This document shows positions 53,116 to 63,915 of a stretch of DNA of 64,000 nt, one piece after another; the stretch's first letter is position 1; each line of letters begins with the position of its first letter. The stretch comes from Neoceratodus forsteri. Its lineage: Eukaryota > Chordata > Ceratodontiformes > Ceratodontidae. Location of the stretch: positions 891,122,001-891,186,000 of the forward strand of contig CM057456.1 in the NCBI GenBank assembly GCA_016271365.2. Direction: 5' to 3'. A model generated the notes under the pieces. It saw only the letters and a program-made list of their open reading frames with translations, had not been told where the DNA came from and searched no databases. Both the position numbers and the translations under genes were made by a program.

Positions 53116-55224
53116 TGCCGGCACTACTTGCAATTACTTTAAATTTTTTTCAAACCCCCCCCCCAAAAAAAAACTTCTCTCAAAAACTCAATCTGTAGCA
53201 ATTCATACATTACCATGAAGAAGCCATCACTACAAATCCAGAACAAGTCCACTTAATTCAGAAAATGTTTTCCCTTTTTAAAATTAAAACCTTCTTTTTT
53301 TTCTTCTACCTCCACAGCTGCAGTCGATCCTGTAAGTGACCACCTTTTATTTCTACCGCTTGCCCCTTTTAGTTCTGCTGCATACCCCCTATCCACCCAA
53401 CAAATAAAAAAACAAACAACTGCTGCCACCCAAAACATACAGCCCAACCATTGGCAATAGCATCTTGAAAACCAAGAAGCAGACCAGCTGACGACGACCT
53501 TCTGTTACCTTCTCTCTCAAGCCACTCCAACATAATGTAGCATATCTCTGCAGCTCCTTAGACAGCACCTCCTCAGCCCCCCACCCCGCAGGCACACCTC
53601 GCTCTACAGTTAATCTTCCACAAGCCTCTCTGAATAGCAATACTCACCAAAAGAACTGTACCTTTTTTTTTTTTTTTTTTAAGTTTTTCATCTCACCACT
53701 TCTCTTTTCTCTTGTCTACGCCACTCGTGAGTTTACCCGAGGTCAAACTGCTCTTGTGTGGATAAATCATGTATTCCACTTGTCCCCATTGCATATCCCC
53801 TATTTATGCAATAGGTGTGGGCAGATAAACAGTGGAATAAATTCATTTATTCTCACTTCCATGGGACAAACAGTGATTCTAATATTTATCCCACACCCTG
53901 CCATCAATCAACCACCGTTTATCCCACACCCTGCCATCAATCAATCACCTGTATGCTGGCACTTTCAGTCACCCTTACTTGCAGTTTCATTATACTTAGA
54001 CCACCAACTTCTTTCACTTTCTTCAGACACCTCCAGCTGTAAATCCACACTAATAAAAAGAATCAGAAAATCTTCAGGCTCTTCCAGCCCTAAATCCACA
54101 GTGCAAAACAAAACACCCCAAACGACTCCCACCCAACCAATGAAAAACATACAAACGATCTCTGAAGTCTTCAGGCTCTTCATGCCCAAATCCAGAACTG
54201 CAGTGTAAAATAACTCCCTCCACTGGCCGACTCCACATCTTTCATCATAATCAAGGCCACTGATTTATGGTGATTAAAACAATTAAATTCCATTTTCAAG
54301 ACTTAAGATTCCGGAATTTCACCGGTGATTGTTACTCTAATTTCCAGATTTTACCGGGATTCTGCTATCATTCTTTTAGTATGTGCATAAATAATCAGAA
54401 TTAAAGAAGGCTTAATATACAGAGCATTAAATAAAGCAAACTGAAAATAGTACAGGAAGCAATTAAAAGTAAAACACACTTTTTTATAGAGTTACTGATC
54501 TGATAGAAAATGCCAGATTCCATGAAATCTTTGTTTTTATCGGTCTTCAGGCAGCCCTAACTCCGGAATTTTATCGGATTTTCCGGTAAAAACCGAAAAA
54601 CAGTGGCCTTGATCATAATCCATAAAATGACTTGTCCGTGGACACCCCAGTACACACACCTTGGCAGATCCTTTAGCCACAGGCTGTCCCAAACTCCATA
54701 TCCTGCTCCTTGAAGCTCTCCGCTGCCACTCCACTAAGTCCTTCTTCGAGACATCCCTTATCCACCAGCTTCTTAAACTCCTTCTCCGGCTCCTTCATAA
54801 TCTCTCCGTCGCCGCTCTACCAAATTCTTCCCCGGTACCTCCCTCAAACTCCTTCTTCTGCTCTTCAATAACTGAACTAGGCCCAATCTACCAAAACAAA
54901 CTACGAATAGCACGAGATAACATTCTCTCCCGACTCCTCCTCAACGACTGAAAACCATCTGCGCCGTACAAGAAGCTTCACCCACAAACATGCAGTCACA
55001 CCCCTCAGCCAATCAAAATAATATCCCCACGCTCCAAGAAGCCAATTGCAATTTCAATACATCGTCCATTCACAAAACACTGGACAATCACAATCCACGC
55101 ACGGCCTAACCACACAAAATGTAACATTCCACGCTCCCAACAGGTCACATCACAAAAAGTCCAACTAAAAAAAAACACATAAAACATTAAAACTAACAAC
55201 AACAAAATAAAAGCTGCCTATTGC
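53116..55224. other. Non-coding stretch with repeat R2 copy
   Basis: It contains the second R2 copy (53770-53965), a T-run (53670-53690), and two related short segments with CCGGAATTT and ACCGG near 54310-54350 and 54560-54595. No coding motif was recognised. Confidence 0.4.
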
Positions 55225-55375
55225 ATCAATCGCACATGTGATGGGCTTCTATGGAATACATCATTTATTTGAACTCGCAGTGTGTGACTTCGGTACCTCA
55301 CTCGAGGTCAACCGAGGTCACTCACTGCTCGTTCAAATAAATTATGTATCCCACAGAAACCCATCACATATCTCC
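55225..55375. repeat. Foldback repeat with a perfect AGGTCA DR4
   Basis: The outer arms ATGTGATGGG and CCCATCACAT, and the inner arms ATCATTTATTTGAAC and GTTCAAATAAATTAT, form an imperfect palindrome centred on CTCGAG (about 55301-55306). The right inner arm holds AGGTCA-ACCG-AGGTCA at 55305-55320. The left arm has a decayed mirror image. Confidence 0.65.
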
Positions 55376-55659
55376 TATATTCTCATTGTTGATCTGACCA
55401 TCCAAAAATACTGCTGTTATTTGCCACTTTTTATCCTCTCCTCCATTCCATGAGTAAATTATCTGAGATGGGTACAGTATATGAGAATGGGGTGAGTGTT
55501 AGGGTTGACAACCCCAAGGCACACCACACCCCTGTTGCAGCCTGCAGGGTGGGGGGTTAGGGTTGGAAACCCTAATGCCAGATTTCCCTACATTTGTCGC
55601 TTTAATCCTAACTGGTGCAATAATAACGTTTTTTGCAATGAATTTCCTTTTTGGGTGAG

Positions 55660-56070
55660 TAAATAAATAAGTGAACGTTTATTTATTTAGCGCCCAATCC
55701 CGGAGACTCTGGGCACTGTACAAAAGGTAAGGTGCAATAAACAACAATTCTGAATAAACAAAAAGTGACAGGTCACAACAGAACTCTATAAAATAAAACT
55801 CTGATAAATAAATAAATCCCAGTAAAAACAATGCAGCAGTAAAGTTTAAGGCTATAGCTGGGTCCTAAATTCTTCTCTGAAATGATATGCCTTCAGAACC
55901 TTCTTGAATGCCTCCACCAACAAAGCCTCCCTCAAGGATCTTGGAAGCCAGTTCTACAGGGCCGGGCTAGCCACCTCAAATGCACAATCTTCCGAGGTTT
56001 TCAACCAGGCCCTTGGAACCACTAGGTGGCCCTCAGTGGAGGAGTGGAGTGAGCACACAGGGCGGACAGG
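55660..56070 (-). mobile_element. L2-like LINE 3' fragment
   Basis: The minus strand reads C-A-F-E-V-A-S-P-A-L-W-N-W-L-P-R-S-L-R, then FKKVLKAYHFREEF. This matches the well-known C-terminal motif (A-x-R-L-W-N-x-L-P..L-R...F-K) of L2/CR1-group LINE proteins. A 3' tail follows with GTACAGTGCCCAGAGTCTCC, GGGCGCTAAATAAATAAA and TTTA repeats. Confidence 0.65.
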
Positions 56071-56194
56071 AGTCAGGAGATGGTACTTTTTCTGTTATTA
56101 GTTTTTATAAATGAGTGTTTTTCTATAATTAGATTTTATAAACGCATGAGTTACTATGAAAAAATACAAAACCTTTTGACCATATTCAATGAGG

Positions 56195-56265
56195 ACTGTG
56201 GGATTCAAACCGAGGTCTCCAGGATCATAGCCCAGGGCCTTGGCCACTACATTACACTGCCTCTT
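56195..56265 (-). repeat. tRNA-derived SINE head
   Basis: The minus strand reads GGCAGTGTAATGTAGTGGCC, then GACCTCGGTTTGAATCCC. The second part fits a B box (GGTTCGAATCC with one change) and the first resembles an A box. No acceptor stem is preserved, so it is a SINE head or tRNA pseudogene, not a functional tRNA. Confidence 0.5.
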
Positions 56266-56689
56266 TTAGGATTGCTGTTATCAATTTTCTCTTATTCTAA
56301 GTCAAGACAGATCAAAAACAGCCAATAATACTTTCCTGTTTCTCTGTATTGCTAAAAGTCTTTTTATTTTTACTTTTCATACTTCTAAGCCAATAAACTG
56401 TGTGAAACTTTTTCAGTTCACAGGAACACAAAAGCAATACTTAATGTCTATTTTAACATAAGTTAACAAATTACTCTTTTCCTTCCCTAGCCCTAATGTT
56501 TAACATACTTATTTGTAGCCCATGTTTCAAAACGATTCACACTTCCCAAAGAGCTTGTAGTTTTCACCAGATTTTTCTAATTCCCTCAATTTAAAAAAAG
56601 GGTATGCAAATAAGTTCATGATTATTCATGAGCTATGAGGTGACTCTAGGCATCCTAGTGAGACACACTTTTTTTTACAGTAATTTTAA

Positions 56690-56870
56690 CAGCTTATTGA
56701 GCATGCTCAGAACCTGAAATTTTAAAATGTAATAATTTTGAAACAGATTAATATTTTTTCACCAAACCAACGAAAGGCAGCTCTGTTGGCCAAGCCCTTT
56801 CTACACTGAAAATTTCAGACTAAACTTCCAAACCGTCTGGGCACCAGGTGATAAAAAATGAACAGCAAAA
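56690..56870. repeat. Dispersed repeat R1 fragment, left flank of DIRS I
   Basis: It shares CCAAGCCCTTTCTACACTGA and AATTTCAGA with 63070-63130. It breaks off at AACAGCAAAAAA, where DIRS I begins. Confidence 0.55.
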
Positions 56871-57070
56871 AATACAACTTACTCACCTGTAACAGGAGTT
56901 CTAGGAATGGTATATGTTGTTCATCCACACTTACTGGCAGGTTCCTTGCCGCTTTAAATCTTGCCGGAAGGTCTTCAAGCTGGCTCCTCCCACCCACCTG
57001 GGTGGTAAAATTCTCGGCTCTGCCCCATGACGCTAGATCTAGCCTGCTGGAAGTTGTACAGCGTCAAGCC
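56871..57070 (-). repeat. 3' ITR of DIRS I
   Basis: ACTTACTGGCAGGTTCCTTG and GGAAGGTCTTCAAGCTGGCT are shared, inverted, with 62640-62705. The terminal dyad is at 56877-56893. Confidence 0.9.
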
Positions 57071-57079
57071 AAGGAGGTC

Positions 57080-57210
57080 GTAGGGTGTGTGGATGAACAA
57101 CATATACTATTCCTAGAACTCCTGTTACAGGTGAGTAACCTGTATTTATAGGGACATGGATATGTTGTTCTATCCACATTTACTGTCAGACTCCTAGCAT
57201 TTCTCCGGGA
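57080..57210 (-). repeat. ICR of DIRS I
   Basis: GGATGAACAACATATACTAT on the left and GATATGTTGTTCTATCCACA on the right flank the core GTTACAGGTGAGTAAC (57124-57139). Confidence 0.9.
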
Positions 57211-57234
57211 GGAGGGAGGCAAGGTGCACACCCC

Positions 57235-58260
57235 CTACTTAGGAAATAAGGACTGGAGAACCGAGGTCCCAAAACCAGCATCCTGGCGTGACTCTAGGTC
57301 GATGTGGTAATGGGTAAGGAAGGTGTGTGCTGACTTCCAGGTAGCAGCCCTGCAGATTTCCTGGATAGGGATGTCCCTGGAAGCAGCCACTGAAGCAGCG
57401 GTATGGCGGGTAGAATGAGCTCTTATCCCTTTGGGAGGCTCCGTGCCCGCCAACCTACAGCAAAGATCTATGCAGGAGGTGACCCACCTGCCTATCGTCC
57501 ACTTGGCTGCAGGTCTGCCAGGTGCGGCTTCAGCATAGGTGACAAATAGCTGGCGAACCTCTCCCCGAACTTCAGCCATCCGCTCCTTGAAATAAGAGAC
57601 TGCTCTTCTAGGATCCAAAGTATGGAGCCTATATTTGGCCTCCGAGGTGTGATTGGGGTAGAACACCGGCAGAGTCAACACCTGGTTAAGATGAAACTCC
57701 AACACCACCTTCAGAAGGAATTTCGGGTGGGGGCACAGGAGAACCTTGTCCCTGTGGAAGACCAGATAAGGAGACTCTATGGAAAGCACCTGGAGTTCTC
57801 CCATCTTTCTGGCTGACGTGATAGCCACCAAGAAGGCGGTCTTCCACGACAGGTGAGAGATGTCACACCTGTGCATCAGTTTGAATGGTTTGCCCATGAG
57901 CTTAGCCAATACCAGCAGTAGATCCCATGGAGGTGGAGGTTCTGGCACTGGAGGGGATATGTGATCAAGGCCTTTGAAAAAGCGCCCGACCACCTTCTCC
58001 TGCACCACTGACTGCTTTCTGGCCCGTGCCCTGCAAGCAAAGATGGCTGCCAGGTGCACCTTTAAGGGTCACGAATCAAGCCCTTGCTGAGAAAGGGACC
58101 ATAGGTAGTCCAGAATGCTGGTCAAGGAGCAGGAGGAAGGGTCCAACCCCTTATCCTGACACCAAATGGATAATCTCTTCCATTTGAAGGCATAGCATTT
58201 TCTGGTCGACTCCTTATGGGATGCCCCAACAACGTTGAGGACCTCGTCGGAAAGACCCAA
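57235..58260 (-). pseudogene. DIRS tyrosine recombinase (I)
   Basis: This protein integrates the circular intermediate. The N-terminal half (58069-58260) reads STRKCYAFKWKRLSIWCQDK. A stop or frame change near 58065 precedes the catalytic half (57235-58059, 274 codons). Box I reads ITSARKMGEL, where the Arg before the hydrophobic-x-E-L segment is Lys (codon 57805-57807). Box II A-H-S-T-R-H-T is intact, and T-H-Y-H gives the candidate Tyr near 57310. It ends LQSLFPK. A Lys in box I might be tolerated or may mark loss of activity. Confidence 0.85.
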
Positions 58261-58271
58261 GGCCTGGAACT

Positions 58272-59170
58272 CTAGCCGCTCAGAAACCAGGCTGTCAGGT
58301 GCAGGGATTGAAGGTCCAGGTGGAGTACCTTCCCTGGTTGACTGAGATCAGGTCCGGGCGGGCTGAAATTCACCTTGGGAGCCTGGAGCTGAGGCTGAGG
58401 AGATCTGAATACCAGAACTGGCGGGGCCAGTCTGGGGCTACCAGAATCACCCGTGCCTTGTCCCTCCTTGCCTTGAGAAGCACCTTGTGGATCAAGGGAA
58501 ATGGGGGAAAGGTGTAGAAGAGGACCGGGGTCCATGGCTTCGAGAAGGCATCCACCTGCAGCGAGCCCTGCAGAGGAGGGTGGGCATGAAACAGCCTCAG
58601 CTTCGCATTCTCCCGGAAGGCAAACAGGTCCACCTGAGGAGTGCCCCAGTGGGAGAACAGATCTTGTACTACCTCCAGCAGGAGAAACCACTCGTGAGAT
58701 GCAAAACCTATCAGGCTTAGGGCATCATCCAGAGTGTTGGAGGCCCACGCAACATGGATGGCTAGGAGATCCGCCTCCAGTCTGCTCACGAGGGACCAAG
58801 TGTGGAGAGTTTCCATGCAAAGGGGCAAGGAGTGCGTCCCGCCCTGGCGGTTTAGGTAGTACATGGTCGTGGTACTGTCCATCTGGACCTGGACAACTTG
58901 ATCCCGTACAAACAGAGCGAAGGGAGTGAGGGCTAGTCAGACCGCTCGAAGCTCCAGCAGGTTGATGTGGCATCGAGACTCCTGAGGGGACCAGAGGCTG
59001 TGTGCTCTGTGCTCCCCCAGATGGGCACCCCAACCCATCAGAGAGGCATCGGTCATTAGAATGACTGTCTGCTCGGGGCAGACAAACGGGATGCCCTCCT
59101 GCAGATGAGCTGGAATGATCCACCACTAGAGAGCATTCCACATCTCCTGGGTCACCACCACTGGCTGGTC
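58272..59170 (-). pseudogene. DIRS RNase H and methyltransferase-like region (I)
   Basis: RNase H begins with a T-D-A-S-L-M-G-W-G-A-H segment near 59040. L-E-L-R-A-V follows, with a TGA stop directly after it (58937-58939). Q-M-D-S-T-T-T-M-Y-Y-L-N-R-Q-G-G comes next, then a weakened A-D-A-L-S-R region (L-D-D-A-L-S-L-I). The methyltransferase-like part reads WGTPQVDLFAFRENAKLRLF, then F-Y-T-F-P-P-F-P-L-I and I-L-V-A-P-D-W-P. One stop and frame changes disrupt it. Confidence 0.8.
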
Positions 59171-59299
59171 AAGAGGACCGGAGCCCTGTGACCACTGGCG
59201 GGCCAGCCCCCACTGAAGGGACGCATGTGCCAGTGGGCCCAATGGAACACACTGGTGCAGGCCGCCATGAGGCCCAGGAGGCACAGGAAGTCCCGGGCT

Positions 59300-60170
59300 G
59301 GGCACAATTACCCAACCAGTAATGACTGGGCAAAGGAGGAGAGAACCTCAGCCCTGTCTGCCGGGAGCCGTGCTCTGGCTCGAAGAGAGTCAAGCTCTGC
59401 CCCAATGAATTGAATCACCTGCGCTGGCACAAGTTCCAATTTGGCCTCGTTGATGAGGAGGCCAATCTGAGAGCAGACCTGGAGGGCCAGATCCCTGGAC
59501 CGCTCCACCTCCTGCCTGGGGGTGCTGCAATCAGCAAGTCATCCAGGTAAGGGTACACCCGGACCTTTCGGCGCCGCAGGAATGCTGTCACCACCGCCAT
59601 GTATTTGGTGAAGACCCTGGGAGCTGGAGAAAGGCCGATGGGCATGTCCTGGAAATCGTAAAGGAACCCCTATGCTCTGAAGCGAAGGAATCGCTGGTGG
59701 GACGGACGGATTGGGATGTGAAAGAACGCGTCCTGGAGGTCCAGAGAACAGAATCACACACCTCATTCCAAGGATGGAATGATCTGTGCCAGAGTGACCA
59801 CGCTGAAGATTCGAGACCTTAGGAACTTGTTTAGGTCGTGTAGGTCTAGAAAGGGGCGCCAGTCCCCTGTCCGTTTTGGGACCAGGAAATACCTGGACAC
59901 AAGCCCTGGGTCTGGAGGAGGATCCGCTACCTCCCTGATCACCTCCTTCTGGAGGAGCAGAGCAATGAGAGGCTGCGGACCCCATAGCCCCCCATGGGGC
60001 AATGGCCCGATAGGGTGGGGCCTGCTTGAATTCCAGAGGCGGACCTTTTCCTACCACTTCCAACACCCAGCAGTCTGCGGTGATAGCAGACCAGGCAGAA
60101 AGGAAGTGGCAGAGCCGTCCCCCCACGGGGGGGAACCCAGTGGGGTGTGACGAGGCTGGTGGCGACACCC
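59300..60170 (-). pseudogene. DIRS reverse transcriptase (I), Y-L-D-D intact
   Basis: It starts VGGRLCHFLSAWSAITADCW (about 60130). SRYFLVPKRTGDWRPFLDLH and DLNKFLRS (59763-60002) follow, then a motif A segment D-L-Q-D-A-F-F-H-I-P-I near 59730. GLSPAPRVFTKYMAVV and RVYPYLDDLLIAAPPG (near 59540) come next. A frameshift near 59940 and stops near 59670 and 59760 interrupt it. All visible catalytic aspartates are kept. Confidence 0.85.
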
Positions 60171-60179
60171 CTCAACCCG

Positions 60180-62465
60180 TCACTGGGCAGGCTTGGAGGA
60201 AGGACTGGCCGAGGGAACTCCTGGGCCTTTTCCTCCCAGCTGCCTGCTGGAGGAAGCTGCAGGCTTGGCTTTGGGGTGCCAAGTGCGTGCCTGCTGGCCC
60301 TGATGCTGGTGTTGCTGGGCCGGATGTGCCGCAGGGGCAGAAGGGCGAAAGGACTTACGCTGCTGCTGGCGGCCTTTGTTCTTCTGGGCAGACGTGACTG
60401 AATCCAAGGTGGCTTTGGACTTCTCAATCCTCTGCAAGTGACCCTCCACCCCAGGACCGAACAAGTCGGTACCCAGGAAGGGAACGTCTGCTAGCTTGTG
60501 CTGGGTATCCGCCGTAAAGGTAGAGATCCACAGCCAAGCTCTGTGGCGCATGGCCACTACTGACCGGGCACAAGAGTCTCCAATGTCGAGAGCAGTTTGG
60601 AGCTGTTGCTTTGCCTCCACCCTTCCCTGATCCCGCACCTGATTGACTGTAGTCTGGAGGTCAGCCGAGAGGTGAGGAATCACCTCATCCAGGGAGCGAA
60701 AAACGGCGTGAGAAAAGTGTGCCATCAGTATGGCTGAACTGGCCTGACGAAGGCCTAAGGAGGACGCAGCGTAAACTTTACGCCTGGAGTAGTCCAGTTT
60801 CTTGGAACTCTTTATCCAGTGGCTTGTCCACACCCTGAGCATTTCCAGAGTGCCGGAAAAACACTGTCGGTCACCAACCCCTCCGCAGAGGTGTGCTCCG
60901 AGAATCCGGAGAGTGAGCCAGTGGGAACGGCATACTTCCTGGCCATCCTGGCCGAGGGAGCTGGACAAGAAGCCGGCCGCTGCCATAACTCCAGGGCTGG
61001 GCCAACAATGGCTTCGGTCACAGGAAAGGCCTCCGTAGGAGAATCCCCTCGGTCCAGTATCTCCGTGAGGGGATACTTGGCCCACTTTGACACTGGTTCG
61101 AGCATCATCCCAGTAGATTCTGAGATGAGCCAAAGTAATCCCATGAACGAGGATGGGCTCTCGTCCACCGACTGTCCCCCAGAGGACTCCAGGTCGAGAG
61201 GCCTGGAGAACAGGGAAGAGTCATCGTCAGACTCCGAGAAGTCTGCAAACAGCTGCCGAGGGACTGAGCCACCCTCCATCTGCCGAGGGCGATCAGAAGA
61301 GAGGGTGACCGACAACCGATGGGGCAACCCATGACCCGACCAAGAATCCTTGGTTGGAGCCCCAGTTTTTGGTTGTGGAGGCGGGGGTTCCACCACAATG
61401 GGTGGCGCAGCTGGTTTCGGCCGAACAACTGGCCCCGGCTTGGGCTCCTCGATGACCATGAGGAGTTGTTTCGGCCACTCACGTGACAGCCACTTAATGG
61501 TCGGGGAAGGCGACAGGGTTGGCTTGTTCCCAGTCAGAAGGAGCTGCTGCCACGTCAAGTCCTCATAGCATGGACGCAATTTGCGCCGAAGCCTTTCCTC
61601 AGAGGAGGATGAAGACGAGGACGAGTGGCGCCGCTGCTTTCCTCGTTTCTGAGACCGCCGGTGTCGGCGGGATCGGCTGGACCGAGAAGAGGTCTGAGAC
61701 CGAGACCGTCGGTGTTGCCAAGGATGAGTCTGGGAGGGAGCGGGGGAAACCCATTCCTCCTTCGGCTCAGGAACCTTAACCGGGGACTCCGGCACAGGAG
61801 GCGCAGGCAAGTCCTCAGTTTCCACATGGGGAACCGGTGAAGAAGGGTTGTCGGCTTCTCCAGTCAACAGCCCGTCCGACAGGTTGAGAAAAATCTCGAC
61901 TGTGTCAATCGGTGTCTCGACCGGCTGACCTGACGGGGACACCGTGAAGCCAGTGACCTTAGCTGCAACCTCGACCGAAGTCGAGTGTTGACTGTCCAGG
62001 GAAGGGGACCTCTCCTTCTTCTTGGACTGAGAGGAATGTCCTGATAGACCCTCATCTTTTGTAGAGAGGGATTGACAAAGCTCCTTAAAAGAAGCCATGT
62101 AGGAGGAGCCCAAGGAGAGCGGGATAAATGTCGCGGCCAAGAAAGACAAAGATGAGGCCTGGGCTGCCTCCTCCTCGAGGGCGATCATCTGCTCAAGTTG
62201 CTCAGCTGAGCCTGCCACCACGGACACCGCCCAACAGGCCTCCTTTGACGTCACTGGAGGAACACATCTCTCTCTCGGGGTGCCCAAGTTGGAGTCTGGC
62301 AGCATGATCTTCGAGAACGTTGACCGAGAAGGACTTGCACAATTCGCAGGCCTGCAGATCGTGATCAAGTCCAAGGCAATAAATGCACATGGAGAGCAGA
62401 TCGGTCCGAGACATTTTCTGCCCACATGGGCATCACTGAAACCCGGGAGTCAACTTATCCATCGC
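60180..62465 (-). pseudogene. DIRS gag-like ORF (I), nearly full length
   Basis: The start M-D-K-L-T-P-G-F lies near 62461. An early TGA follows within ten codons, where copy J reads Arg. The knuckle-like CIYCLGLDHDLQACELC is complete, and KEACWAVS and coiled Glu/Ala sequence follow. An Arg/Ser-rich basic tract (R-H-R-R-S-Q-K-R-G-K, near 61640) precedes an open frame of 537 codons (60812-62425). A frameshift near 60900-61100 leads to the C-terminal domain (60180-61133). That domain reads AMRHRAWLWISTFTADTQHK, then VPFLGTDLFGPGVEGH and a basic Gln-rich tail. The role is inferred to be particle formation and RNA binding. Confidence 0.85.
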
Positions 62466-62544
62466 AGCCACGAAGGAAGAAACAGACTGAAGTCTAGAAA
62501 ATTTAAGAATAAGTTTCGGTTTAACTGATGAGTTTGGATCCAGG

Positions 62545-62738
62545 CCTAAAACACAGAGCGCTAAGGAGGGAACCTGAGCTTCCAAGCGGTAAAGAAGATC
62601 TGGCGTCATGGGGCGGAGCCGAGAGTTTTACCACCCTGGTGGGTGGGAGGAGCCAGCTTGAAGACCTTCCGGCAAGATTTAAAGCAGCCAAGGAACCTGC
62701 CAGTAAGTGTGAATAGAACAACATATACATGTCCCCAG
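62545..62738 (-). repeat. 5' ITR of DIRS I
   Basis: This is the complement of 56930-57070. It ends near GTCCCCAGAAA. The ICR places the true end at or just after GTCCC. Confidence 0.85.
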
Positions 62739-62965
62739 AAAATTCAATTACATACCTACCGTAATTCTTGATCTTCTCTTGTATCGTCACCATTTATTAC
62801 AGATGGGTGTAAGCTGGAGGCACGCACATGCTCGGAAGCTTTTTTTGGGGGGGGGGGTCGGCACTGATGGCACCACCCACGAGGCAGATGCACTGCATGG
62901 TGCTTGAGGGTTGGCCACAAGGCGCTGTTGACTCCTCCTCCTCCTCCTCTTAGTTCCATTTAAGC
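62739..62965 (-). repeat. Solo 3' ITR of an A-type gag-only DIRS
   Basis: The dyad is at 62746-62766, with arms AATTACA and CGTAATT. TTCTTGATCTTCTCTTGTAT, GATGGGTGTAAGCTGGAGGC and a G-run follow, then GATGCACTGCATGGTGCTTG as in A. It stops near 62965 with no ICR or gag. It is either a truncated insertion or a recombination remnant. Confidence 0.75.
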
Positions 62966-62999
62966 ATTAATGCACAACAGGTAGTGTGTTATTGTGAGA

Positions 63000-63320
63000 G
63001 TCATACAAGCCTAATAATGACTCTGAAATGAATTTATAATTTTCACGAAACCAGTGAAAGGCACATCTGTGTGCCAAGCCCTATCTACCCTGAAAATTTC
63101 AGATCAAAATTCTAAATTGTCTGGGCGTAAGGTGATGAAAAAAAAAAAACAGCGATTTGTTAAATTTTTTTGCTATCAGCATCTCAGAATCCACATATCT
63201 GACCAGAACAAAATGTAGCACATCAAGGGATCAACCCACGAGACCATGCATGCAAAATTTTGTGCAAATGCATTAAAAGGTTGCAAAGATATTGAAGTGC
63301 AAAATGTTACGCTCACTCCT
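63000..63320. repeat. Dispersed repeat R1 fragment
   Basis: It is similar to 56700-56870 and, further right, to 48180-48290, with shared segments near CATGCAAAATTTTGTGCAAA. No gene was seen from here to 63600. Confidence 0.5.
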
Positions 63321-63615
63321 GTCATCTGTGGGACAGTCGCTGAATTACACGAGTCCTATTACAAATTATACACTTTTTATGTTTGCTTGCATGCATGTGC
63401 AAGAAACATAGTGCCATCATCCGAGTTTTTGGAGGTGTGGCACCCTGTCTTCCAATTCAGTCAGCGTGTTTGCAGGCGCGGCCACACTTCGCCAATGAAT
63501 GCTGCAGCTATGACAGCAGATGAAAATGCAGTGCCGTACAGTTGAAAGGGAGAGCTACGCTTCAGTGAGCAGTGATGAGATATTGCGTGTTCGAGCTCCC
63601 CCCCACGCACACACT

Positions 63616-63915
63616 GTATAGCCAACAGGAGTGCCCAATCCCCTGTCGGCTGTGCTGCGCTCCCCAAAAAGAGTTCCAGGTGCCACGCTGGAAGCCCACC
63701 CCAGCAAGTCAGCAGTTGTATGGCTCGACGGGGTGCCCACCCTCAGCCGGCTCCACTGTCCCTCCTCAAAGACCACCGAGTGCCACGCTGGGGAGCCCAC
63801 CCCAGCGTGGCAGCAGTCTGTATGCCGACAGGGGTACCCAATCCCCTGTCGGCTCCATGGTCCCTCTAAACAGCCTTCAACTGCCATGCTGGGAGCTCAC
63901 CCCAGTGTGGCACAA
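63616..63915. repeat. ~105-bp tandem repeat with two hairpins per unit
   Basis: Three units start near 63616, 63721 and 63824. Each has a GCCGACAGGGG...CCCCTGTCGGC hairpin (perfect at 63824-63853). Each also has a TGCCACGCTGGGG...CCCCAGCGTGGCA hairpin (perfect 13-bp arms with 6-bp loop at 63781-63812). Open frames on both strands are incidental. Confidence 0.7.

Larger units (their letters stand above)
56871..62738 (-). mobile_element. DIRS I: complete coding-type DIRS
   Basis: This 5.87-kb element has every part present: 3' ITR (56871-57070), ICR (57080-57210), recombinase, methyltransferase-like/RNase H, RT, gag and 5' ITR (62545-62738). It is the least broken element in the window but still carries several stops and frameshifts. 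It belongs to a different family from A-D and H, with termini ACTTACTCACC. Its outer 5' end abuts an A-type 3' ITR. Confidence 0.9.

Noticed and set aside
56195..56265. Functional tRNA gene on the minus strand
   Set aside because: Only box-like segments remain. No acceptor stem or anticodon stem can be formed, so it is a SINE head or pseudogene.
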